Notes under the pieces: model-generated
Seen by the model: the letters and a program-made list of their open reading frames with translations, nothing else
Told to the model about the DNA's origin: nothing
Database searches by the model: none
Assembly: GCA_002392965.1 (NCBI GenBank)
Contig: DGIA01000023.1
Coordinates: 1 to 24,763 of the forward strand
From: Bacteroidales bacterium UBA3834
Lineage (GTDB): Bacteria > Bacteroidota > Bacteroidia > Bacteroidales > P3
Direction of reading: 5' to 3'
DNA length: 24,763 bases
Shown: piece after piece, positions 7,388 to 13,422 of the stretch
How positions within the stretch are numbered: position 1 is the first letter of the stretch
Layout of the letters: every line of letters starts with the position of its first letter
Translations under genes and position numbers: made by a program

Positions 7388-8328
7388 AATAAATAATTGA
7401 TTAAGCACAGTGCCGTCATGGCTTCCACCACCACGGCGGCGCGTTCGATGTGGTAGCGGTCGTGCCGGCCGTCGATCTGCAGCGTCTCCAGATGCCCGTC
7501 CTCGTGCAGGCACTCCACGGGTTGGGGTATGGTGACTACAGGATGGAAAGCCACCCGGAATTCGATGGGCATCCCGTTGCTGATGCCTCCCTGAATGCCG
7601 CCGCAATGGTTCGTGATGGTCAGCGGGGTAGCAGTCTCCCGATTCCCGTCGCCTTCCAGAAATTGGCTGTTCCACAGGTCGATGTATTCGCTTCCTTTCA
7701 TCCGTGCCGCCTCAAAGCCCGCCCCCATCTCGAACCCGATGGCGGAGGGGATGCTCATCATGGCGGCAGCCAGGGAGGCATTCAGTTTTCCGAAAAGCGG
7801 TTCGCCGACACCTGCGGCAACACCTCTCACACAGCAGCTCACCACCCCTCCGACGGTATCGTTCTCAGTTGGCATTCCTCCGCTCTCCACCGTGCTTCGG
7901 ATATCGACCTCGGGCATCAGTTGCATGGCAATGGCGCCAGCCACTACCCGCACCGCCGTTTCGCGGGCCGACGCACGGCCGCCGCCGCAATGGTCGCGCA
8001 AGCCGTACTTCATGTAGTATGTATAGTCGGCATGCCCAGGACGGAACATGTGTTCCAGCCGTGCGTAGTCTTCGGGACGTACATCCTTGTTGCGGAGCAG
8101 GAATGCGATGGGAGAGCCCAAGGTGATGCCGTCTTTGAGCCCCGACAGCCATTCCACCTCGTCCTTTTCCTGACGCGGGGCCCCGTGGCGGCGGCGTGCC
8201 AATGCTTCGTCGATGGCCTCCATGTCGAGCGACACACCTGCCGGGCAGCCGTCAATAACAGCACCTACGGCGGGTCCGTGGGACTCGCCGTAGGTCGTTA
8301 CTCGGAATCTACTACCGTAGGAATTCAT
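7384..8328 (-). CDS. aroC: Chorismate synthase, short form
   Basis: This enzyme converts 5-enolpyruvylshikimate 3-phosphate to chorismate, the last step of the shikimate pathway, using reduced FMN. Family motifs are clear: RVTTYGESHG near the N-terminus, FRPGHADYTY, KYGLRDHCGGGRASARET, and GGIQGGISNG near the C-terminus. The length is 314 residues, against about 350-360 for most bacterial enzymes. The shortfall is in the middle: after AGAIAMQL the sequence reaches the DTVGGVV strand within about 25 residues, where the E. coli enzyme has about 60. The frame is open on both sides with conserved motifs, so this looks like an in-frame loop deletion and not a frameshift. The gene abuts the FKBP stop directly (ATG at 8326-8328) and overlaps the DUF4369 start. 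Confidence 0.93.
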   Translation of the reverse strand: MNSYGSRFRVTTYGESHGPAVGAVIDGCPAGVSLDMEAIDEALARRRHGAPRQEKDEVEWLSGLKDGITLGSPIAFLLRNKDVRPEDYARLEHMFRPGHADYTYYMKYGLRDHCGGGRASARETAVRVVAGAIAMQLMPEVDIRSTVESGGMPTENDTVGGVVSCCVRGVAAGVGEPLFGKLNASLAAAMMSIPSAIGFEMGAGFEAARMKGSEYIDLWNSQFLEGDGNRETATPLTITNHCGGIQGGISNGMPIEFRVAFHPVVTIPQPVECLHEDGHLETLQIDGRHDRYHIERAAVVVEAMTALCLINYLL

Positions 8329-9135
8329 CTATTTGGGATTGATTTCCAGCAGTTCCACTTCAAATACCAGCGTCGAGCCCGCGGGTATCGACCCCACCGG
8401 CTGCTCGCCGTAACCGAGGTTGTAGGGGATGTAAAGCATATAGCGCGAACCCTCGTCCATCAGCTGCAGGCCTTCCGTCCAGCCGGGAATCACCTGGTTG
8501 AGGGCGAAGGTGATCGGCTCGCCGCGATCCACGCTGCTGTCGAAGGTGGTGCCGTCGATCAGTTTGCCGGTATAGTGCACTTTCACGCGGTCGGTGCTCT
8601 TGGGTTTCTTGCCGTTGCCGGCCACCAGCTTCTGGTATTTCAGGCCGCTGGGCGTCGTGTAGATCGACTTGTTGTTGCTGATCTGTTCCATGAACTTGGC
8701 GCCCGCATCGATGTTCTCCTGCACACCTGCGCGTTGGTGACGCTCAAACTCCATCTGGAACCGTTGCAGCAGCGGACGTGCTTCGGCGTCCGTCAGCGCG
8801 CTCATTCCTTTGGCACCGTCCTTCAGCGCCTGGCCGGCCATCTTCCCGTCGATACCCAGACGCTGCTGTTCCCAGGAGTTGAAAATATCGCGCCCGATGG
8901 CGTAGGAAGCCGAATCGGTGAAGGTGCGCATCAACGCCGGTGCGTTGGCCTCGCGCAGCTGCGAACGTGTGACCGTCAGGTCGGCCAACGTCTTCTCGTA
9001 GGCATCCGCCTTTGCCTTCAGCTCGTTGTAATAAGCCTCCGACATCGTGGCTTTGCCCCGTTTGACCTTCACCTCTTGTGCGGCCGATGTACCCACCAGG
9101 GTGCACACCGCCAGCAATAACACTATTTTCTTCAT
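8329..9135 (-). CDS. FKBP-type peptidyl-prolyl cis-trans isomerase, exported
   Basis: From the ATG at 9135 the product is 268 residues with a signal peptide (MKKIVLLLAVCTLVGTSAAQ). An FKBP N-terminal dimerisation domain follows (SYAIGRDIFNSW...GIDGKMAGQAL), then a C-terminal FKBP catalytic domain (VKVHYTGKLIDGTTFDSS, PGWTEGLQLM, YIPYNLGYGEQ, STLVFEVELL). It probably assists folding of envelope proteins in the periplasm, like FkpA/Mip. An in-frame ATG at 9165 would put ten charged residues before the signal peptide and is less likely. The gene stops exactly where aroC starts and lies 72 nt after buk, a gap that holds a small hairpin. Confidence 0.9.
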   Translation of the reverse strand: MKKIVLLLAVCTLVGTSAAQEVKVKRGKATMSEAYYNELKAKADAYEKTLADLTVTRSQLREANAPALMRTFTDSASYAIGRDIFNSWEQQRLGIDGKMAGQALKDGAKGMSALTDAEARPLLQRFQMEFERHQRAGVQENIDAGAKFMEQISNNKSIYTTPSGLKYQKLVAGNGKKPKSTDRVKVHYTGKLIDGTTFDSSVDRGEPITFALNQVIPGWTEGLQLMDEGSRYMLYIPYNLGYGEQPVGSIPAGSTLVFEVELLEINPK

Positions 9136-9178
9136 TTTATCTTCTCTCAAAAAATCCTTTTTCAAATTAATTCGTAGC

Positions 9179-9196
9179 TCCTGCCTGGAGACAGGA
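9179..9196 (-). other. Small hairpin between buk and the FKBP gene
   Basis: On the minus-strand RNA the arms TCCTGTC and GGCAGGA pair over 7 bp (one G-U) around the 4-nt loop TCCA. It lies just after the buk stop. There is no T tract behind it, so a strong terminator is unlikely; it may limit 3' decay or reduce read-through. Confidence 0.35.
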
Positions 9197-9207
9197 AATC
9201 ATAAATT

Positions 9208-10299
9208 CTACTTGTACTCTTTCACCTGCACGCCGTCGAGCACCTCCTTGCCGCAGATGGCGAGGGCCAGCATCTCGTTCTCGCCCTTGTAGATCTTCAC
9301 CGGAGCTATCCAGCCCACGCGTTTCTCGATCATGGCCATCCAGGGTTTGCTGTAGGCGATGCCGCCGGTGAGGATGATTGCATCCACCTTGCCGTTCACC
9401 ACAGCGGCCAGGCGGCTGATTTCCATCGACACCTGATAGGTGAAGGCCTCCACCAGCAGCTGGCACTTCTCGTCGCCGGCGAGGGCTTTCTTCTCCACCT
9501 CGTAGGCGTCGTTGGTGCCCAGGTAAGCCACAAAGCCGCCCTCGGCGGTCACCATCTTCTTCAGCTTGGCTTCGTCGTATTTTCCGCTGCAGGCCACCTC
9601 GATCAGTTTCGAGGCGTTGATGGAGCCGCAACGGGTGGGCGAGAAGGCGCCGAGGCCGCAGAGCGCGCGGTTCACCTCGGTCACGCGGCCGTGCTCATGG
9701 ATACCCACGCTCACGCCGCCGCCCATGTGGGCGATGATGAGGTTCAGGTCCTCGTAGTGCTTGCCCAGCTCGCGGGCGTAAAGCTTGGCGGTCATCTTCT
9801 GGTTGAGGCAGTGCCAGATGACGCCTTCGCGGCTCGGGTCGAGGTCGAACACGGGGTGGCCGCTGATCTTGGCGAAGTCGGGACGCTCATCCACGATGCC
9901 GGGATCCGCGATGTATGCGCATTCCAGGCCGATCTCTTGGGCGATGGCGTCGCTGATCAAGGCGCCGAGGTTGCAGGCGTGCTTGCCCTGGATGCCGGCG
10001 TGGCACTCTTCCTTCATCAACTCGTTCACACGGTAGCAGCCGCTCTCGCAGGGGCGGGTCAAGCCGCCGCGGCCCATGACCACGGCGATTTCGTCCGTGC
10101 CGACGCCATGGCGCTTCACCATGTCGAGGATGGCGGTCTTGCGGTACTCGAACTGGTCGGCTACCTCGTGGAACTTCTGAATCTCCTCGATGGGGTGGGA
10201 GAGGTTCTCGGTAAATACTTCGGTCTCGCCCTCATAGATGGCGGCCTTCGTCGATGTGGCACCCGGATTGATCACCAGCGTGTATTTCTTTGTACTCAT
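9208..10299 (-). CDS. buk: Butyrate kinase
   Basis: This 363-residue protein belongs to the acetate/butyrate kinase (ASKHA) superfamily and interconverts butyryl phosphate plus ADP with butyrate plus ATP. Evidence is the N-terminal phosphate loop VINPGATSTKAAIY, HPIEEIQKF, VMGRGGLTRP, NLIIAHMGGGVSVGIHEHGR, and the C-terminal ILTGGIAYS; the length is typical of Buk. A phosphotransbutyrylase gene (ptb), its usual partner, is not adjacent. The enzyme may therefore use acyl phosphates made by an enzyme encoded elsewhere, or act on branched-chain acids; this is inference. It is the first gene of the minus-strand run and has a -7 box about 90 nt upstream. Confidence 0.93.
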   Translation of the reverse strand: MSTKKYTLVINPGATSTKAAIYEGETEVFTENLSHPIEEIQKFHEVADQFEYRKTAILDMVKRHGVGTDEIAVVMGRGGLTRPCESGCYRVNELMKEECHAGIQGKHACNLGALISDAIAQEIGLECAYIADPGIVDERPDFAKISGHPVFDLDPSREGVIWHCLNQKMTAKLYARELGKHYEDLNLIIAHMGGGVSVGIHEHGRVTEVNRALCGLGAFSPTRCGSINASKLIEVACSGKYDEAKLKKMVTAEGGFVAYLGTNDAYEVEKKALAGDEKCQLLVEAFTYQVSMEISRLAAVVNGKVDAIILTGGIAYSKPWMAMIEKRVGWIAPVKIYKGENEMLALAICGKEVLDGVQVKEYK

Positions 10300-10386
10300 A
10301 TTGTGTATGTTATTTTATTATTATTATCCTTTTATTATTTATTTAAGTGTTTTTCAGAACTATGGCACATGGCGCATTTTCAAATG

Positions 10387-10394
10387 CAAAGATA
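10387..10394 (-). promoter_or_regulatory. Candidate -7 box for buk
   Basis: On the minus strand this reads TATCTTTG, a full match to the Bacteroidota -7 consensus TAnnTTTG, 87 nt before the buk start codon. No clean TTTG was seen 19-21 nt upstream, so confidence is moderate. The implied leader of about 80 nt is AT-rich, with TTAT/AATA runs and no obvious structure. Confidence 0.5.
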
Positions 10395-10517
10395 TGAAAA
10401 AAAAACTGAACCGTGAAGATTATTTTTCAACATTTTTTCAAAACAAGGATAATCAGCGCCTGCGGCTTGCCGAAGGATTGCCAAAGGGGATAAGCATGAA
10501 CCGAGGTTACCTCAAGT

Positions 10518-10572
10518 ATGACCTAGGGATGACCTAAGGATGACCTAGGGATGACTTAAGGATGACTTAAAA
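10518..10572 (+). repeat. Five-unit 11-bp tandem repeat (ATGACYTARGG)
   Basis: Five contiguous 11-bp units: ATGACCTAGGG, ATGACCTAAGG, ATGACCTAGGG, ATGACTTAAGG, ATGACTTAAAA. Several units hold a 6-bp palindrome (CCTAGG or CTTAAG). The array lies in a non-coding stretch between the buk promoter and the promoter of the restriction-modification leader. The 11-bp period places each unit on about the same DNA face, so it could bind a protein cooperatively; function is unknown. Positions 10400-10517, just before it, hold nothing I can assign. Confidence 0.9.
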
Positions 10573-10600
10573 TAAAAAAAAACACGATTTCGGAATAAGA

Positions 10601-10632
10601 TTTGGTGGGTTGGAATAATCTTCGTATCTTTG
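10601..10632 (+). promoter_or_regulatory. Bacteroidota-type promoter for the restriction-modification leader
   Basis: TTTG at 10601-10604, a 20-nt spacer, then TATCTTTG at 10625-10632: a full match to the phylum consensus. The start of transcription is expected near 10639. The promoter points at the structured leader and the methyltransferase gene. It is 250 nt from the start codon, an unusually long leader. Confidence 0.75.
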
Positions 10633-10638
10633 CACCGT

Positions 10639-10875
10639 GAAACAAAAACAACATTAAAAGGAATAAAACGACAGAAGCACAGAATAAAAACAACAAATAC
10701 ATAATATAGAAGCGTTTTCGCTTTTCTTTGATAAACTCGGAACCTAGGAAATTTCGATAGTAACATCAAAAAAGAAGAGAGAGACGCTCGCGGATAATAC
10801 CGTGGGCTTTCTTGTTGATGTTACAGGTTTTCCTAGGACCTCGAGTTTGACAGAAGCTCGCGGTTCTTTTTTTTT
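10639..10875 (+). ncRNA. Structured RNA leader with two mutually exclusive folds
   Basis: The 5' end is inferred from the promoter and the 3' end from the T tract. Fold 1: 10729-10739 pairs with 10842-10852 (10 of 11), 10743-10751 with 10829-10837 (9 bp), 10760-10769 with 10815-10824 (10 bp), and the top holds an 8-bp hairpin, 10786-10793 (GCTCGCGG) with 10800-10807 (CCGTGGGC), loop ATAATA. Fold 2: 10799-10810 pairs with 10853-10864 over 12 bp directly before nine Ts. GCTCGCGG is repeated at 10856-10863, so CCGTGGGC can pair with either copy. G-U pairs make the folds specific to the plus-strand RNA. A small hairpin lies at 10710-10723. This could be an attenuating leader or an independent small RNA. 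I did not match it to a named RNA family. Confidence 0.65.
10799..10875 (+). terminator. Candidate intrinsic terminator / attenuator before the methyltransferase
   Basis: A 12-bp stem (10799-10810 with 10853-10864, including three G-U pairs) encloses a 42-nt loop and is followed within two bases by nine Ts at 10867-10875. It ends 13 nt before the methyltransferase ATG. Forming it would break the competing long hairpin, because the pairs cross. The long loop makes it slower to form than a usual terminator, which suits conditional termination. Confidence 0.55.
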
Positions 10876-10888
10876 ATTGTCTGAAAGA

Positions 10889-12433
10889 ATGTCTGAAAAA
10901 AACAAATATGGTCAGTACTTTACAATCGGCTTGATTGCTGATTTTATGGTCTCACTAATATCACATCAGAAAGATTGTAGAGTTCTGGAACCCTCGTGCG
11001 GTAAAGGAGTGTTTCTTGATTACTTGGCAGAGCATGGATATACCGATTTGTCCGCTTATGAGATTGATGGCACATTGGATGTAAAACATACGTTCGTTAA
11101 GAATGTCAGTTTCCTGTCTGTTCCATTGGATGAAAAATTCGATGTCGTCATAGGTAATCCTCCCTATATCAGATGGAAAAATCTTGAGCCTGAGTTAAGG
11201 TCCGAGCTTGAACGGAACGAACTTTGGAACAAGTATTTTAATAGCTTGTGTGATTATTTGTTTATCTTCATCCTGAAAAGCATTGAGCACCTAAGTGATG
11301 GTGGTGAGCTCATTTTTATCTGTACCGAGTATTGGATGAACACGACCCATTCTGCTACATTGAGAAACTACATGTGCCAGAATGGCTATTTTACAGAGAT
11401 ATATCATTTCAAAGAGACACCCTTGTTTGAAAAGGTGACAGCTTCTTTTGTCATTTTCAAATACATAAAGTCCAAAACCACAAAGGATAGCATCAAGTTG
11501 TATCGGTACAACAAAGAAAAGGGCCTCCCATCCCGTGAAGAATTGTCGGAAAGAAGTTGTTTTGAGATTCTTGCAATTCCGCATTTTCAAGAAAATAGCA
11601 GATGGGTACTGGCAACCAAAAACACGCAAGAGAAACTGGCGAGATTTGAAGAAAACTGCATCAAGCCCAGCAGCAATCTCTTCGAGTCGGAATTATATAG
11701 AATTGGTGACTTCTGTGACATAGGAAACGGTATGGTTTCCGGGTTGGATGCGGCATTTCAGATAAAGGACACCGCCTTGTTGAACACCGATGAGAATTCG
11801 GCCTTGATTTCTGTTTTTAAGGCGAAGGACTTATGTCCATACAAAAATAAAACCATGACGAAATATATCTTCATACAGGAAGATATGACCAATGCGGTTT
11901 TTAAAGCCAAATATCCTCACTTTGAAGAGCACTTCAGGCCTTATTTGGAAAAGCTATCCAATAGGTATAACTATAATAGAGAAATACCGTACTGGAAGTT
12001 TGTGTTTCCTCGAAACCAGAAACTATTTGAGAGAAAGGAGGACAGAATCTTCATCCCTTGCAAGGAACGAATATCCCATAAACATTTCTTCAGGTTTTGT
12101 TTTGCTCCACAAGGAGTATATCCCACACAAGATGTAACCGCCATCTTTAAAAAGAGCAAAACGAAAGAATCCTTAGAGTATATATTGGCGTATCTGAACA
12201 ACGAAAGAGTTTTTGAGTGGCTTTGCCTAAACGGTATTGTGAAAGGGGCGATTGTTGAGTTTTCAGAGTTCCCCATCGCCTCTATACCATTTAGACCAAT
12301 AAATTGGAACTCTGAATCTGAGGTTGATTTACATGATAAAATAACAAATGAGGTGAAGCAATACCTCGCAACGTCATCAAATAGAAACATCGAAACCATC
12401 AATGCCCTCTTCAATGTCATGTTCAATGAATAA
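10889..12433 (+). CDS. Type II adenine-N6 DNA methyltransferase, HincII-type partner
   Basis: From the ATG at 10889 this gives 514 residues. Motif X-like KYGQYFT is at 6-12, the S-adenosylmethionine motif LEPSCGKGVFLD at 33-44, acidic motif YEID at 57-60 and the catalytic NPPY at 90-93; the C-terminal half resembles a TaqI/Eco57I-type target recognition domain. These mark a gamma-class enzyme that methylates adenine N6. A GTG at 10802 in frame would add 29 residues encoded by the structured leader and is rejected because the family starts just before KYGQYFT. The last 8 nt overlap the endonuclease gene, so the two form one unit. The expected target is that of the endonuclease (GTYRAC if HincII-like). 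The gene is AT-richer than its neighbours, a sign of transfer. Confidence 0.9.
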   Translation: MSEKNKYGQYFTIGLIADFMVSLISHQKDCRVLEPSCGKGVFLDYLAEHGYTDLSAYEIDGTLDVKHTFVKNVSFLSVPLDEKFDVVIGNPPYIRWKNLEPELRSELERNELWNKYFNSLCDYLFIFILKSIEHLSDGGELIFICTEYWMNTTHSATLRNYMCQNGYFTEIYHFKETPLFEKVTASFVIFKYIKSKTTKDSIKLYRYNKEKGLPSREELSERSCFEILAIPHFQENSRWVLATKNTQEKLARFEENCIKPSSNLFESELYRIGDFCDIGNGMVSGLDAAFQIKDTALLNTDENSALISVFKAKDLCPYKNKTMTKYIFIQEDMTNAVFKAKYPHFEEHFRPYLEKLSNRYNYNREIPYWKFVFPRNQKLFERKEDRIFIPCKERISHKHFFRFCFAPQGVYPTQDVTAIFKKSKTKESLEYILAYLNNERVFEWLCLNGIVKGAIVEFSEFPIASIPFRPINWNSESEVDLHDKITNEVKQYLATSSNRNIETINALFNVMFNE

Positions 12434-13208
12434 GGTGGATTTTTCTGCCCTAGTGTCTTTGATGAAGAACCAAATGGTAGAGAGGCCCAATAAAGCCTCT
12501 GCCGGAACTTTGTCGGGTCATGCTGCCGGTGAACCTTTCGAAAAAAGCGTTTATCACAAACTGAAAGAATTGTATCCTGACCACATTTTCAAGCAGTATG
12601 AATATCTTAATGACATATATTTACGTCACCCCAGACATATTACAGTAGAACAAAGGTATGCTTTGCTCGAATCCCCAACAGCACTATTTCTGTTGAGTCG
12701 AGGAGATAAAGCGACAAAAGAATGGTCGCCGACCAATATTTTTGAAGAGAAACAAAACGATACTGCCGATATCATCTATTATAACAATGGCTTTTATGAC
12801 ATTATTGATGTAAAAACCAGAAATAACGGCAAAACGGCTATGCCCCCTAATATCATTTCTGCATACAAGCTGGCAAGGATGTGTGCATTGATGATTGACA
12901 ACGAAGAGTTCGATAATATAAATATTGACTATTTGGAAATTGACTGGAAAGAAGACGGGGCAAAGTTGTTGTGTACGGATGCCCATCATGGCGACTTGTT
13001 CCGGGCGAATCCCGAAATGCTGTATATAAACTGGGCTGCGGCAATGCAAATACAGTTTCACGTTTGTGATTTGGATCAATCTTGGAACAGGGATAGGGAA
13101 ACTTGGGCAAGACATTATTTGAAGGTTTTTGTCACGAGTGCAGAACACAGATGCCAAAAGATGCGGGAAATGTATGTGGTTCCGTTTATGAAGTATCTTG
13201 AAGACTAA
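12426..13208 (+). CDS. Type II restriction endonuclease, HincII family
   Basis: From the ATG at 12426 this gives 260 residues, against about 258 for HincII. Blocks I recall from HincII are almost unchanged: GTLSGHAAGEPFEK (27-40), FKQYEYLND (55-63), FEEKQNDTAD (106-115), DVKTRN (128-133), PNIISAYKLA (141-150) and INWAAAMQIQFHV (191-203). The PD-(D/E)XK catalytic residues Asp114, Asp127 and Lys129 of HincII correspond to Asp115, Asp128 and Lys130. HincII cuts GTY/RAC to blunt ends, so the same or a related target is expected. The DNA-intercalating Gln138 of HincII aligns with Met139 here, with Pro140 beside it. Its ATGAATAA overlap with the methyltransferase suggests coupled translation. It appears intact. 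Confidence 0.93.
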   Translation: MNKVDFSALVSLMKNQMVERPNKASAGTLSGHAAGEPFEKSVYHKLKELYPDHIFKQYEYLNDIYLRHPRHITVEQRYALLESPTALFLLSRGDKATKEWSPTNIFEEKQNDTADIIYYNNGFYDIIDVKTRNNGKTAMPPNIISAYKLARMCALMIDNEEFDNINIDYLEIDWKEDGAKLLCTDAHHGDLFRANPEMLYINWAAAMQIQFHVCDLDQSWNRDRETWARHYLKVFVTSAEHRCQKMREMYVVPFMKYLED

Positions 13209-13248
13209 CTATCCAAGAAGTAAACAAACCGTCATTACTCAGGCAGTC

Positions 13249-13314
13249 CCTCCGCATCAACTCCGTCTCACCTCCGTCTCAACTCCGTTTCAACTCCGTC
13301 TCACCTCCGTTGAA
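13249..13314 (+). repeat. Six-unit 11-bp tandem repeat (MCTCCGTCTCA)
   Basis: Six contiguous 11-bp units: CCTCCGCATCA, ACTCCGTCTCA, CCTCCGTCTCA, ACTCCGTTTCA, ACTCCGTCTCA, CCTCCGTTGAA. It begins 40 nt after the endonuclease stop. The period equals that of the array upstream of the methyltransferase although the sequence differs, so the restriction-modification unit lies between two 11-bp arrays. The gap 13209-13422 otherwise holds the hairpin below and a T tract at 13371-13379, with no convincing promoter for the next gene. Confidence 0.9.
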
Positions 13315-13333
13315 AGACGGAGGTGAGACGGAG
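13294..13333 (+). terminator. Perfect 17-bp hairpin after the endonuclease gene
   Basis: The left arm 13294-13310 (CTCCGTCTCACCTCCGT) is exactly complementary to the right arm 13317-13333, with a 6-nt loop TGAAAG. The left arm consists of units of the 11-bp array; the right arm is an inverted copy. A stable stem here would stop or stabilise the restriction-modification transcript, but no T tract follows directly (the next is 37 nt away), so an intrinsic terminator is only one option. A cruciform or protein site is another. Confidence 0.5.
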
Positions 13334-13422
13334 AGGGGATGGTGGGGATATGGAGGTGATGCCTTGTAAGTTTTTTTTTGAACCTGTATAATAAATGTGC
13401 CCCGTTGTCGTTAAGTCAAAAT

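Noticed and set aside
7388..7675. N-terminal extension of the DUF4369 gene by 96 residues
   Set aside because: It overlaps the aroC coding sequence and would place the lipoprotein signal inside the protein.
7450..9120. 556-residue open frame on the plus strand
   Set aside because: It is the antisense shadow of aroC and the FKBP gene, both of which show full family motifs.
10518..10572. CRISPR array
   Set aside because: Units are contiguous 11-mers without spacers and there are no cas genes.
10802..10888. GTG-initiated extension of the methyltransferase by 29 residues
   Set aside because: It lies wholly in the structured leader, and the family starts close to the KYGQYFT motif, which fits the ATG at 10889.
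13371..13400. Promoter for mltD (T tract with TAAATGTG)
   Set aside because: The spacing between TTTG and the -7-like box is 11 nt, too short for the consensus, and the box has a mismatch.
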